A DNA stretch of 64,000 nucleotides from Pseudomonadales bacterium (GTDB lineage: Bacteria > Pseudomonadota > Gammaproteobacteria > Pseudomonadales > Azotimanducaceae): NCBI GenBank assembly GCA_022825925.1, contig JAJDVW010000180.1:1-64000 (forward strand), in the 5' to 3' direction. The translations under genes and the position numbers were made by a program. A model generated the notes under the pieces. It saw nothing but the letters and a program-made list of their open reading frames with translations. It was not told the DNA's origin and searched no databases. Below are positions 1 to 8,182 of this stretch, piece after piece. How positions within the stretch are numbered: the first letter of the stretch is position 1; every line of letters starts with the position of its first letter.

Positions 1-635
1 CCAAACGCTCATGGGCCGCGTTCTGCGGCCCACCCCGAAGCATGAAATGAGTGCATTGGTCGCCCGCGGGATTTCGGGCAGACTAGGGTCATCCTTGACG
101 GCGTCAGGTTTGGCGAGGCCACAAACCGGGGCAGCCCGCCGCCGCGGCGCCATCACCGCACACGGCGCGGTCGCATGCCGTACTCTACGGTGCCACAGAG
201 TGACCGCAGTATTGCTGTGCCTCCAGGCCACCTCCCGTACACGAAATTTCACGGCAAAAGCCCCCGAGATTCTCCGACGCATCTTCAGGGGCATCCGAGA
301 GAGCTACCCGTTCGCCCTCGACCCTGCAAACATGCATCTGTCGCCAAGCGAAACACCATCCGAAGCCCGCGTCCTGATCCGGATGTTCGGGGGCAACGCT
401 TCGGTCGACCTCAAGGCCGCAAGACTGAAGAGCAGTCCGCCTTGGCCTCGACGCCTTGGTCGCCCCCTCAGCGCGACGACAGGGCGGCTCCAACCTGCCG
501 GTGTTCTCCCGATCGTCGATCACGGCGCCCCGAGACGAGGCGCTCGTATCCGTCACCCTCGAGCCCGCAACTGGCGAAGTCATCATTGGATCAGGCACCC
601 CCCAGCGAGCCTTGACCAACGGCCGATCCAGTAAA
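1..635. other. Intergenic stretch with no supportable gene
   Basis: Open frames exist on both strands, but none shows a recognisable domain, a good ribosome binding site or protein-like composition. The only clear structure is a perfect hairpin at 12-32. The codon bias seen in neighbouring genes is absent here, so I treat the stretch as non-coding or decayed. Confidence 0.5.
12..32. terminator. Hairpin, possible terminator of an off-window gene
   Basis: TGGGCCGC and GCGGCCCA form a perfect 8-bp stem around a 5-nt loop. No T-run follows on either strand, so this is at best a weak or Rho-assisted terminator. Confidence 0.3.
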
Positions 636-665
636 ATGGCCCGTTCGCCCGAAGGAGACGCCATT

Positions 666-1355
666 TTGCACCTCGACGCCGAACGCTTCGACGTCCTCAC
701 GTTCGACTGCTACGGCACCCTCATCGACTGGCAGCGCGGCATCGTGGACTACCTGCAGCCCGTCCTGCTGCGACACGATTGCCACGTCATCGACGATTTC
801 ATACTGGAGTTCTTCGCCGAGACCGAGACGGTCGTGCAGGCGGAGGGCGGGCGGTACGAAGACGTCCTGCGCACGGTGCTGCGCCGTTTCGGCACACGGC
901 TCGGCTTCGTCCCCACCGAGGAGGAGCTCGACGGCTTTCCGGCGAGCCTGCCGGCCTGGCCGCCGTTCCCGGACACGCTGGAGGCGCTCGGAGAACTGGC
1001 CCAGCGCTTCGAGCTGGCGGTGATCTCCAACACCGACGACGCCCTGTTCGCCCGCACCAACGAGACCCTGGGGGTCGACTTCGCACACGTCGTGACGGCC
1101 GAACGCAGCGGCGTCTACAAGCCTGACCCGAAGGCGTTCGAGGCCGCCCTCGACGTGATCGGCGTCAAGCCTCCCGGCGTGCTGCACGTCGCGCAGAGCC
1201 TCTACCACGACATCGCGCCCGCATCCGCGATGGGACTTGCGACGGTGTGGATCGACCGCAACCGCGGCGGCCCGGGCGCGGCGCCCGACGCGGACGTCGA
1301 GCCGACGTGGACCTTCCCCACGCTCGGCGACTTCGCGGAAGCCGTGCTGGCCTGA
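666..1355 (+). CDS. HAD-superfamily hydrolase (haloacid dehalogenase type II-like)
   Basis: This is a probable phosphatase or dehalogenase of the HAD superfamily; its substrate is unknown. Motif I, with the nucleophile Asp, is visible near the N-terminus as FDVLTFDCYGTLIDW. Motif II (VISNTDD), a motif III Lys in GVYKPDPKAFE, and a late acidic stretch (HVAQSLYHDI) follow in normal order, and the length of 229 aa fits the family. I prefer the TTG at 666 because a strong GAAGGAG ends 8 nt before it and the protein then begins right at the conserved core. An in-frame ATG at 636 has no Shine-Dalgarno. The gene stops 13 nt before a pterin-synthase homologue and probably shares its transcript, so a role as a pterin phosphatase is possible but is inference. 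Confidence 0.85.
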   Translation: MHLDAERFDVLTFDCYGTLIDWQRGIVDYLQPVLLRHDCHVIDDFILEFFAETETVVQAEGGRYEDVLRTVLRRFGTRLGFVPTEEELDGFPASLPAWPPFPDTLEALGELAQRFELAVISNTDDALFARTNETLGVDFAHVVTAERSGVYKPDPKAFEAALDVIGVKPPGVLHVAQSLYHDIAPASAMGLATVWIDRNRGGPGAAPDADVEPTWTFPTLGDFAEAVLA

Positions 1356-1368
1356 CGGAGCCTGCCCC

Positions 1369-1860
1369 GTGGCCGCGTCCGTCACCATCGAGATCGCCAA
1401 GGAGTCCCATCACTTCTCCGCCGCGCATTTCACCGTCTTCTCCCCGACCGAGCGCGAGAACCTCCACGGCCACAACTTCCAGGTCGAGGCCACGTTCGAC
1501 GGCGCCGTGGGCGAGGGCGGACTGTGCTTCGACTACAACGTGCCGAAGTCGAAGCTCGCGGAGCTCTGCGACGCCCTCGACGAGGTGCTCCTGCTGCCCG
1601 GCAAGAGCCCGCATCTCGCCATCCTGGAGGAAGACGGGACCACCGTGGTCGAGTTCGCCGGAGAGCGCCTCTCGCTGCCGCGCCGCGACGTGAAGACCCT
1701 GCCGCTGCGCAACGTCACGGTCGAGGAACTCGCCCGCTGGTTCCTCGAGGAGTTGCGCCGCGACGAGCGGATCGCGGCCCTTCCCGTGTCGGCGATGACG
1801 CTGCGCGTCTCCTCCGGCCCGGGGCAGTGGGCGCACGCCACCTGGACGGCCCCGGAGTGA
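1369..1860 (+). CDS. 6-pyruvoyl-tetrahydropterin synthase / QueD-family protein lacking the usual Cys
   Basis: The family converts dihydroneopterin triphosphate to pyruvoyl- or carboxy-tetrahydropterin, using a zinc bound by three His. The zinc ligands are visible in SHHFSAAHF and LHGHNF. QueD enzymes carry a catalytic Cys in CxxxHGH; here the residues before HGH are TERENL, with Glu and no Cys. This resembles PTPS-III proteins, which replace dihydroneopterin aldolase in folate synthesis and use Glu at this place. At 163 aa it is longer than E. coli QueD (about 120). The start is GTG 1369; the stop overlaps the next gene in GTGA. A neighbouring reductase and a YhhQ transporter leave both pterin/folate and queuosine roles open. 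Confidence 0.8.
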   Translation: MAASVTIEIAKESHHFSAAHFTVFSPTERENLHGHNFQVEATFDGAVGEGGLCFDYNVPKSKLAELCDALDEVLLLPGKSPHLAILEEDGTTVVEFAGERLSLPRRDVKTLPLRNVTVEELARWFLEELRRDERIAALPVSAMTLRVSSGPGQWAHATWTAPE

Positions 1861-2552
1861 ACCTCCTGCTCGTCACCGGCGCGTCGGCCGGCATCGGCAC
1901 GTCCGCCGCCGAGGCCTTCCTCGAAGCCGGTTACGCGGTGGTCAACCTCTCGCGGCGCCCGTGCCCGGTGGCGGGCGTGACGCACATCCGCTGCGACCTG
2001 TCCCGCCCCGCCTTCCTCGCGGATATCGCCGAAGGGCTCGCGCCGCCGCTCGCGGCCGCGGACCGGATCGCCCTCGTGCACAACGCATCGCGGCTCGTCA
2101 ACGACACGGCGCTCGCCACGCCGAGCGATGCCCTGCGCGCGATACTGGAAACCAACGTGGTGGCGGCCAACACGCTGAACGGCCACGTGCTGCCCCACAT
2201 GGGCGCAGGGTCCTGCATCCTGTACGTCGGCTCCACCCTCTCCGAGAAGGCGGTGCCGGGGAGCTTCAGCTACGTGGTGTCGAAGCACGCCATCGTCGGG
2301 ATGATGCGGGCCACCTGTCAGGACCTCGCGGGGACCGGCATCCACACGGCCTGTGTCTGCCCGGGCTTCACCGACACCGAGATGCTGCGCGAGCACGTGC
2401 CCGACGACGCGATGGCGTCCGTCTCGGCCATGTCGGCCTTCGGACGGCTCATCGAGCCGGCCGAGATCGCGGCCGCGCTGCTGTTCGCGGCCGAGAACCC
2501 GGTCCTGAACGGCGCGGTCCTGCATGCCAACCTCGGACAGGTGGAACGGTGA
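1857..2552 (+). CDS. Short-chain dehydrogenase/reductase (SDR)
   Basis: This is a classical NAD(P)-dependent reductase of 231 aa. The cofactor motif TGASAGIG lies at the very N-terminus, HNAS replaces NAG in the middle, and the catalytic YVVSK is preceded by a Ser (VGSTLS). The start is GTG 1857, overlapping the previous stop by 4 nt; its own stop overlaps the next start by 4 nt (GTGA both times), so it is translationally coupled. Sepiapterin reductase and FolM are SDRs that act on pterins. Next to a pterin-synthase homologue a similar role is plausible, but sequence alone does not fix the substrate. Confidence 0.85.
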   Translation: MNLLLVTGASAGIGTSAAEAFLEAGYAVVNLSRRPCPVAGVTHIRCDLSRPAFLADIAEGLAPPLAAADRIALVHNASRLVNDTALATPSDALRAILETNVVAANTLNGHVLPHMGAGSCILYVGSTLSEKAVPGSFSYVVSKHAIVGMMRATCQDLAGTGIHTACVCPGFTDTEMLREHVPDDAMASVSAMSAFGRLIEPAEIAAALLFAAENPVLNGAVLHANLGQVER

Positions 2553-3325
2553 GCGAGACCGCCCGCGCGGTACCCGGCATCCCCAGGGACACCGACCTCG
2601 CCGAGCGGCGCGAGCGTGTCTTCATCGTCCTCGCGGGCTTCTTCCTCTGCGCGATGACCCTGCTCAACGTGATCGGCATCACGCGGTTCGTAGAACTCGG
2701 CCCGATGACCCTCGCCGTCGGCGTCCTCCCCTACCCCCTGACCTTCCTGTGCACGGACCTCATCAGCGAACTCTACGGCCGGCGCCGCGCCAACTTCCTC
2801 GTCGGCGTCGGCTTCGTCCTCAATTTCTTCATCCTCGGCTGCCTCTGGCTCGGCAGCGCGATCCCCGCGGCCGACGCGCAGCCGCCCTGGCAGGTCCTCG
2901 AGCTCGCGGAGGAGGTCGCCATGCCCAACGGCGACGTGATCTCCGGCAGCGTCGAGCTCTTCGAACTGATCTTCGCGTGCACGTCGGGGGCGGTGTTCGC
3001 CTCGATGCTCGCCTACATCGCCGCGCAGTTCTGCGACGTGCAGATGTTCCACTTCCTGAAGCGGCTGACGCGCGGCCGGCACCTCTGGGTCCGCAACTGC
3101 TTCTCGACGCTGACCAGCCAGCTCGTGGACTCGATCACGGTCATCTCCGTGACCTTCGGCGCCGCGTTCCTGGCCGGCGACTTCACCGTCGCCACCATCC
3201 TCGTCCTGATCGGCAGCAACTACGTCTTCAAGGTGTTCGTGGCCGTGGCGGACACCGCGCCCTTCTACGCGGGCACGCACTACCTGAAGCGCTACCTCCA
3301 GGTGGACAACCTCGCGACCTATTGA
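2549..3325 (+). CDS. YhhQ/QPTR-family transporter (putative queuosine-precursor or VUT-1 type)
   Basis: This inner-membrane protein of 258 aa has about six hydrophobic segments. The diagnostic region LPYPLTFLCTDLISELYGRR matches the YhhQ (DUF165, ECF-like) family, known in E. coli to take up preQ0/preQ1. A soluble insertion follows the third segment (roughly residues 100-130), and RNCFSTLTSQLVDS is the second conserved block. The start is GTG 2549, overlapping the SDR stop. It is the last gene of the HAD-PTPS-SDR run. If it imports a deazapurine precursor the cluster would concern queuosine; otherwise it may carry another pterin-like compound. Confidence 0.85.
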   Translation: MSETARAVPGIPRDTDLAERRERVFIVLAGFFLCAMTLLNVIGITRFVELGPMTLAVGVLPYPLTFLCTDLISELYGRRRANFLVGVGFVLNFFILGCLWLGSAIPAADAQPPWQVLELAEEVAMPNGDVISGSVELFELIFACTSGAVFASMLAYIAAQFCDVQMFHFLKRLTRGRHLWVRNCFSTLTSQLVDSITVISVTFGAAFLAGDFTVATILVLIGSNYVFKVFVAVADTAPFYAGTHYLKRYLQVDNLATY

Positions 3326-3336
3326 TCGCGCGCGGG

Positions 3337-3355
3337 GGACGGGCTGGTCCCGTCC
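3337..3355. terminator. Hairpin between convergent genes
   Basis: GGACGGG and CCCGTCC form a perfect 7-bp stem with a 5-nt loop in the gap between the YhhQ-like gene and smpB, which converge. There is no T-run, so termination would be weak or Rho-assisted. Confidence 0.4.
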
Positions 3356-3443
3356 GGGGTCGAACTCATGCAGGAAACGGGACCGGGCTCACCCTGTCCG
3401 GAGATCGCGCAGGGCGCACGGGCCCTGCCCGTCCCGCCGCGGG

Positions 3444-3917
3444 TCAGGCGGAGCGCTTCAGCAACCGTTGCTGCTGCCGTTTCCAGTCGCGGTCCTTGAC
3501 GGTCGCGCGCTTGTCGCGTTGCCGCTTGCCGCGGGCCAGGGCGATCTCGCACTTGACGCGGCGGTGCTTCCAGTAGAGCGCGGTGGCGATGCAGGCGTAG
3601 CCCTTCTGCTGCACGTGCTCGGCAAGGCGCGCGATCTCCTTGGCGTGCAGGAGCAGCTTGCGGGAACGGACCGGGTCCGCGGTCACGTGGGTGGAGGCGC
3701 TCGCGAGCGGCGTGACGTGGGCACCCTCGAGCCATGCCTCGCCGTCCCGCACGAGCACGTAGCTGTCCCGCAACTGCACGGCGCCGGCGCGGATGCTCTT
3801 GAGTTCCCAGCCCAGCAGCGCGAGGCCGGCCTCGAACGTCTCCTCGAGCGCGAACTCGAACCGCGCGCGACGGTTGAGGGCGATCGTGGGTCGGTCCCCT
3901 TTCGCGGGTCTGGCCAT
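3444..3917 (-). CDS. smpB: SsrA-binding protein SmpB
   Basis: SmpB binds tmRNA and takes it to stalled ribosomes for trans-translation. The 157-aa product is the normal length. The start reads [12 protein letters not shown], followed by YEA-like [13 protein letters not shown], then LHAKEIARL and the basic tail [16 protein letters not shown] that enters the mRNA channel. It sits next to ratA and near bamE-recN, as in E. coli and Pseudomonas. An AT-rich -10 box lies only a few bases before the ATG, so the transcript may have little or no leader. It is divergent from the NSS symporter. Confidence 0.97.
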   Translation of the reverse strand: MARPAKGDRPTIALNRRARFEFALEETFEAGLALLGWELKSIRAGAVQLRDSYVLVRDGEAWLEGAHVTPLASASTHVTADPVRSRKLLLHAKEIARLAEHVQQKGYACIATALYWKHRRVKCEIALARGKRQRDKRATVKDRDWKRQQQRLLKRSA

Positions 3918-3923
3918 GCCTCA

Positions 3924-3931
3924 ATTATAAT
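3924..3931. promoter_or_regulatory. Palindromic -10 element for divergent smpB and NSS genes
   Basis: ATTATAAT is its own reverse complement, so it gives TATAAT on both strands in otherwise GC-rich DNA. On the minus strand the predicted transcription start falls at about 3917, the smpB start codon; on the plus strand it would leave a leader of about 40 nt for the symporter. No good -35 box is visible on either side. Confidence 0.5.
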
Positions 3932-3980
3932 CGGCCGCCTCTTTCTCGTGGCCCGGGAGGCCCGGGGGGTCGGGCGCGCC

Positions 3981-5345
3981 ATGGCGGAACGGGACGTTTC
4001 CAGGCACGGGATGTGGTCGAGCCGGTGGCTCTTCATCCTGGCGGCGGCGGGGTCGGCGGTGGGCCTCGGCAACATCTGGCGCTTCCCCTACATCACGGGG
4101 GAGAACGGCGGCGGCGCCTTCGTCCTCGTCTACCTGATCTGCATCGCCGCGATCGGCGTGCCGGTCATGATGGCCGAGGTCCTGCTCGGACGGGCGGGCC
4201 GGCAAAGCCCGATCAACACGATGCGCGCCATGGCCCGCGCGAGCGGCGCGCCGCGCGCGTGGTCGCTCATCGGCTGGGTCGGCGTGCTGGCGGGCTTCCT
4301 GATCCTCTCCTACTACTCCGTCGTCGCCGGCTGGGCGGTGCACTACGTCTTCCGCATGGGCGGCGGCGCGTTCGAGGGCGCGGACGGGGCTTTCGCGAGC
4401 CGGGCGTTCGCGGACTTCCTGGCCGACCCATGGCGGGTCCTCGGCTTCCACACGCTGTTCATGGCGATCACCGTCTTCATCGTCGCGCGCGGGGTCTCCG
4501 CGGGCCTCGAACGCGCGATTCGGGTGTTCATGCCGCTGCTCTTCGTCCTGCTCGCGGTGCTGCTGGGCTACGGCGTGGCTTCGGGGGGCTTCGCGGCGGG
4601 CTTCGAGTTCATGTTCCGGATGGACTGGAGCGCGCTGACGGTCGACGGCGTGCTGGAAGCGCTCGGACACGCGTTCTTCACGCTGAGCGTCGGGATGGGG
4701 GCGATCATGGCCTACGGCGCGTACGTGCCGAGGCAGGCCTCCATCGCGAGCACGGTGACGACGATCGCCGTGCTCGACACCGCGGTCGCCCTCGCCGCGG
4801 GTCTCGCCATCTTTCCGATCGTCTTCGCGAACGGCCTGGAGCCGGGACAGGGGCCGGGCCTCCTGTTCGTGACGGTGCCGATCGCGTTCGGGCAGTTACC
4901 CCTCGGCGCCGTGTTCGGGACGGCGTTCTTCGTCCTGGTGTCGTTCGCCGCCATCACGTCGGCCATCTCGCTGACGGAGCCGGCGCTCGCCTTCACGGTG
5001 GAGGAGTACAACGCGAAGCGGTCGCGGGTGGCGGTGTCGCTGGGCGTCCTCTGCTGGCTGCTCGGGGTCGGTACGGTGTTGTCCTTCAACGTCTGGGCGG
5101 ACGTCCACGTGGTCGGCGAACTGACGGTCTTCGACTTCCTGGACTACGTGACGCAGAAGGTCATGCTGCCGCTCGGCGGACTCTTCATCGCCGTGTTCGT
5201 GGGCTGGGTGCTGCCGAAGACCATCGTCGGGTCGCAGCTCGGACTGCGGGAAGGCGCGGCGACGCTCCTGTGGTCCGTGCTGATCCGGGTGCTGGCGCCC
5301 CTGGGCGTGCTGGCGGTCTTCCTCTACGCGATCCTCTACGGCTGA
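3981..5345 (+). CDS. Sodium-dependent transporter, NSS (SNF) family
   Basis: This is a sodium-coupled symporter of the LeuT fold, probably for an amino acid or related amine; the substrate cannot be read from sequence. The hallmark first membrane segment is GSAVGLGNIWRFPY followed by ENGGGAFVLVYL, which provides Na+ and substrate contacts. There are about 11-12 hydrophobic segments in 454 aa, as in the shorter bacterial members. ATG 3981 is chosen because it precedes the conserved SSRWLFILAAAGSAVGLG directly. The stop is 2 nt before the ratA GTG start, so the two are probably co-transcribed. Confidence 0.93.
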   Translation: MAERDVSRHGMWSSRWLFILAAAGSAVGLGNIWRFPYITGENGGGAFVLVYLICIAAIGVPVMMAEVLLGRAGRQSPINTMRAMARASGAPRAWSLIGWVGVLAGFLILSYYSVVAGWAVHYVFRMGGGAFEGADGAFASRAFADFLADPWRVLGFHTLFMAITVFIVARGVSAGLERAIRVFMPLLFVLLAVLLGYGVASGGFAAGFEFMFRMDWSALTVDGVLEALGHAFFTLSVGMGAIMAYGAYVPRQASIASTVTTIAVLDTAVALAAGLAIFPIVFANGLEPGQGPGLLFVTVPIAFGQLPLGAVFGTAFFVLVSFAAITSAISLTEPALAFTVEEYNAKRSRVAVSLGVLCWLLGVGTVLSFNVWADVHVVGELTVFDFLDYVTQKVMLPLGGLFIAVFVGWVLPKTIVGSQLGLREGAATLLWSVLIRVLAPLGVLAVFLYAILYG

Positions 5346-5347
5346 CG

Positions 5348-5785
5348 GTGCGCCGTCTGGAGCGGAGCGCGCTGCTGCCCTACGCGGCGGAGGACGTGTT
5401 CGCGCTCGTCAACGACGTCGAGCGCTACCCCGACTATCTCAAGTGGTGCCGCAAGGCGGAGGTCCTCGAGGCCAAGGACGGCGAGATCGTGGCGTCGCTC
5501 GCGCTGTCGGGGCGGGGCCTCCGGGAGACGCTCGTCACCCGCAACCGGCTCGACCCGGGGCGCCGCATCGTGCTGACGCTGGTCGAGGGGCCGTTCAGGC
5601 GTTTCGAGGGCGCCTGGACGTTCACGCCCGTCGGACACGGGTGCCGCATTCACCTGGTGCTGGAGTTCGAGCTGAAGAGCGGCATTCTGGCGCTGCTCGG
5701 GGCGCCCTTGCTGAACCGGGCCGCGGACGCCCTCGTCGACGCGTTCAGCCGGCGTGCGCGCAGCGTGCTCGACGCCGGGTCCTGA
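5348..5785 (+). CDS. ratA: RatA/PasT family, START-like (coenzyme Q-binding COQ10 type)
   Basis: This is a 145-aa SRPBCC/START-fold protein. The conserved parts are LERSALLPYAAEDVFALVND followed by VERYPDYLKWC, and a C-terminal amphipathic helix (LLNRAADALVDAFSRRA). E. coli RatA was first described as a ribosome-association toxin, and homologues (Coq10) bind ubiquinone; the latter is the safer general role. The start is GTG 5348, just behind the symporter stop. In E. coli it is followed by rnfH (ratB), which is missing here. It converges with bamE, 9 nt away. Confidence 0.92.
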   Translation: MRRLERSALLPYAAEDVFALVNDVERYPDYLKWCRKAEVLEAKDGEIVASLALSGRGLRETLVTRNRLDPGRRIVLTLVEGPFRRFEGAWTFTPVGHGCRIHLVLEFELKSGILALLGAPLLNRAADALVDAFSRRARSVLDAGS

Positions 5786-5794
5786 CGGGCCGGG

Positions 5795-6199
5795 TCAGGG
5801 TTCTCCGCCGGCGGAGTCTTCTCCGGGGCTGGGCGAGGGCGCCAGGTCCCCGGTGATGCGGTCCAGTTCATCCCCGGAGAAATACAGGGACACGAGCAGC
5901 CGCGACTCGAACGACCCGGGGACGTCGATCGTGTAGACGTAGTCCCAGCGCGTGTCGTCGAAGGCGTTGCGCACGACCGGCTGGCCCATGACGAAGGCCA
6001 CCTGCTCGCGGGTCATGCCCGGCTTCAACTGGTCCACCATCTCCTGGGTGATGACGTTGCCCTGCTGGACGGTCACCCGGTGGAGCCTGGGGAGGGCGCA
6101 GGAGGCGTTCAGCAGGGCGGCCAGACCCACGGACACGCTCCATGCCGCTACGGCCCGGTTTCGCACGTGGCCTCGACTCGCGGAGGAAAGGCCGGGCAT
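5795..6199 (-). CDS. bamE: Outer-membrane assembly lipoprotein BamE (SmpA/OmlA)
   Basis: BamE is a lipoprotein of the BAM complex that inserts beta-barrel proteins into the outer membrane. A signal peptide with hydrophobic SVSVGLAALL leads to NASC, a lipobox-like site with Cys34. The SmpA/OmlA fold is seen as GNVITQEMVDQLKPGMTREQ, then VMGQPVVRNAF and WDYVY. ATG 6199 is taken because it begins one base after the recN stop codon, giving a coupled recN-bamE pair; a longer upstream frame would overlap recN. A proline-rich C-terminal tail extends past the domain. Confidence 0.93.
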   Translation of the reverse strand: MPGLSSASRGHVRNRAVAAWSVSVGLAALLNASCALPRLHRVTVQQGNVITQEMVDQLKPGMTREQVAFVMGQPVVRNAFDDTRWDYVYTIDVPGSFESRLLVSLYFSGDELDRITGDLAPSPSPGEDSAGGEP

Positions 6200-6200
6200 C

Positions 6201-7853
6201 TTAGCCGGGGGCCCGCACGCCGTCGAGCAGGGTGCGCGCATAGGCGCGGGTCGCGGCCGTGATGCGCCGGCCGGCGAGCATGCGGGAGAGTTCCTCGATC
6301 CTCTCTTCGTCTTCCAGGGGGACGATCACCGTATCCTGGTCCGGCGTCTTGCGGACCAGCAGGTGCGCGTCGCCGAGGGCGGCCACCTGGGGCGCGTGGG
6401 TCACGCAGATGACCTGGGTGTGCCGGGCGAGCCGTCGCAGCATCCGCCCGAGAACGTCCGCGGTCGTGCCGCCGAGGCCGACGTCCGCCTCGTCGAGCAC
6501 CAGGCACGGCAACGCGGAACGCTGTGCGGCGACCACCTCGATGGCCAGTGCGATGCGGGTCAGTTCGCCGCCGGAGGCGACGGCGGCGAGGGGTGCGGGC
6601 GGGTACTTCGGATTCGTGGTGACCCGGTACTCCACGGATTCGAGTCCGCGTTCGTTCTCGGCAGGGGTGAAGGCGGCCTCGAGAACGGCGCCCTCGAGAC
6701 GCAGTTCGGCCAGCACCGCGCCGATGTCGGCGGCGAACTCCGCGGCTGCCGCCGTGCGCTTTGCGGACAGGCGGCCGGCCAGGTCGCGATAGGCGGCGGC
6801 CGCCGTCTCGATGGCTTCGGCGAGAGCGTCCACGCGCTCCCCGTCCGCCGCGAGCGCCGAGAGCTCCGCTTCGATGGCGGTGGCGTGGGCCGGCAGGTCG
6901 CCGGCCGGTACGCGGTGCTTGCGCGCGATGTCGTGGATCGCGTCGAGGCGGCTGTCCACCTCGGCAAGGGCGGCCGCATCCTCCGGCACGGCGTCGAAGT
7001 AGTCGCGCATCTCGCCCAGGGCTTCTTCGGCTTCGACCCGTGCGCCGCGCATGTGCTCGCGGCTCGCGGACAGCGCCGGATGGGAGTCGTCGATCGCGTC
7101 GAGGTCCGTGGACATCCGGGACAGGCGTGCGATGAGCGCGTCCTCGAGTTCGCTGGCGTGGGCGCCGACGGTGGAGCGGATCTCCCCCGCGGCGGCGAGG
7201 CGCCGGCGGCGCGTCTCGAGTTCCTCGACCTCGCCCTCCGCGAGCGCGAGATCCCGCAGTTCGGCCACCTGGTACTTCAGCAGGTCGAGGCGTTGCTCGG
7301 CGGCACGGGCGCGCTCGCGGGCGTCCTCGAGTTCCGCGCACCCGGCCCGCCACGCGCGGAAGGCCTCGCGGACGGACGCGGCCAGTTCCGCAGCCGCGGC
7401 GTAGTCGTCGAGGAGGGCGAGCTGTACGGTCCGGTCGAGCAGCGAACGGTGGGCGTGCTGTCCGTGCACCTCGACCAGCGGATTGCACAGCGACTGGAGC
7501 GCCGCGAGATTGACCGGCGTGCCGTTGATGAAGGCTCGCGAGCGGCCCTGCCCGGCGACCCTGCGCACGAGGCACTGGCCGGCGTCCGCCGGGTCCGCCA
7601 GCGCCTGGTCCTCGAGGTAGTCGCGCGCCGCGGGATGGGCGTCGAGGTCGAACTCGGCGGTGACCGCGCAAGCCGTCGCCCCGGGACGAATGGCGGTACT
7701 CGCGGCCCGTGCCCCGAGCACGAGCTCGAGCGCGTTCAGGAGGATCGACTTCCCGGCCCCGGACTCGCCGGTGATCACCGTCAGTCCGGGCGCGAACGCG
7801 AGGTCGAGCGCTTCGACCAGCGCGAAGTTCCTCACGGTGAGCTGTCTCAGCAT
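6201..7853 (-). CDS. recN: DNA repair protein RecN
   Basis: RecN is an SMC-like ATPase acting on double-strand breaks during recombination. The 550-aa length matches E. coli (553). Walker A is GESGAGKS at residues 29-36, behind MLRQLTVRNFALVEALDL. Two coiled-coil arms rich in Glu, Arg and Ala flank a central hinge. The C-terminal head has VASGGELTRIALAIEVV (signature), LVLDEADVGLGG (Walker B) and CVTHAPQVAALGD. ATG 7853 is the first start that begins at the conserved N-terminus; longer frames run into intergenic repeats. Confidence 0.97.
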   Translation of the reverse strand: MLRQLTVRNFALVEALDLAFAPGLTVITGESGAGKSILLNALELVLGARAASTAIRPGATACAVTAEFDLDAHPAARDYLEDQALADPADAGQCLVRRVAGQGRSRAFINGTPVNLAALQSLCNPLVEVHGQHAHRSLLDRTVQLALLDDYAAAAELAASVREAFRAWRAGCAELEDARERARAAEQRLDLLKYQVAELRDLALAEGEVEELETRRRRLAAAGEIRSTVGAHASELEDALIARLSRMSTDLDAIDDSHPALSASREHMRGARVEAEEALGEMRDYFDAVPEDAAALAEVDSRLDAIHDIARKHRVPAGDLPAHATAIEAELSALAADGERVDALAEAIETAAAAYRDLAGRLSAKRTAAAAEFAADIGAVLAELRLEGAVLEAAFTPAENERGLESVEYRVTTNPKYPPAPLAAVASGGELTRIALAIEVVAAQRSALPCLVLDEADVGLGGTTADVLGRMLRRLARHTQVICVTHAPQVAALGDAHLLVRKTPDQDTVIVPLEDEERIEELSRMLAGRRITAATRAYARTLLDGVRAPG

Positions 7854-7952
7854 GACGCCGCGTCGCTGCCCTCGGTCGGCGGGACTGGGCCGGAGCCGGG
7901 CCGCTTGGCTCCGGCTTTGGAGCGCTGCTAGCGCGACCTGACGGTCGCGTTC

Positions 7953-7976
7953 GGAGTTTCGCTGGCGCGAAACTCC
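7953..7976. repeat. Perfect hairpin in the recN-hrcA gap
   Basis: GGAGTTTCGC and GCGAAACTCC form a 10-bp perfect stem with a 4-nt loop (TGGC). Parts recur nearby: CGCTGGCGC at 7960 and 8010, and AAACTCCT at 7970 and 8002. It lies in the 329-nt gap between divergent recN and hrcA, and looks REP-like rather than a classical terminator. Confidence 0.75.
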
Positions 7977-8046
7977 TACGGCGCAAGCTCCTAGCGCGGC
8001 CAAACTCCTCGCTGGCGCTCGGTGCCTGGCCCCAGCCCCCACCTCC

Positions 8047-8104
8047 CTATGGGCTTGCGCCGTAGAACCCCATTGCCGTTCCATTCTACGGCGCAAGCCC
8101 ATAG
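8047..8104. repeat. 21-bp perfect inverted repeat, third arm at 7974
   Basis: The arms 8047-8067 and 8084-8104 are exact reverse complements over 21 nt, with a 16-nt loop. A related forward copy lies at 7974-7994 (shared core TACGGCGCAAGC). The motif thus occurs three times within 131 bp, twice forward and once inverted, upstream of hrcA and recN. It could be a REP/MITE-like element or a strong structure in the hrcA leader. Confidence 0.85.
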
Positions 8105-8182
8105 AGTATCCGAGGACAGGGGCGGCGCATATGGGCTCATGGGTCACCCGGGTCGCGTGTTGCCGCCGTCCGTCCGAGGTGA

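Noticed and set aside
11-634. Open frame covering the first 600 bases
   Set aside because: No domain, no ribosome site, and Arg/Pro/Ser-rich shadow-like composition.
1369-1860. Calling the gene queD
   Set aside because: The catalytic Cys of the QueD motif is absent, and queC/queE are not nearby.
5348-5785. Toxin-antitoxin reading of ratA
   Set aside because: The supposed partner rnfH is missing and homologues have a ubiquinone-related role, so no toxin system is claimed.
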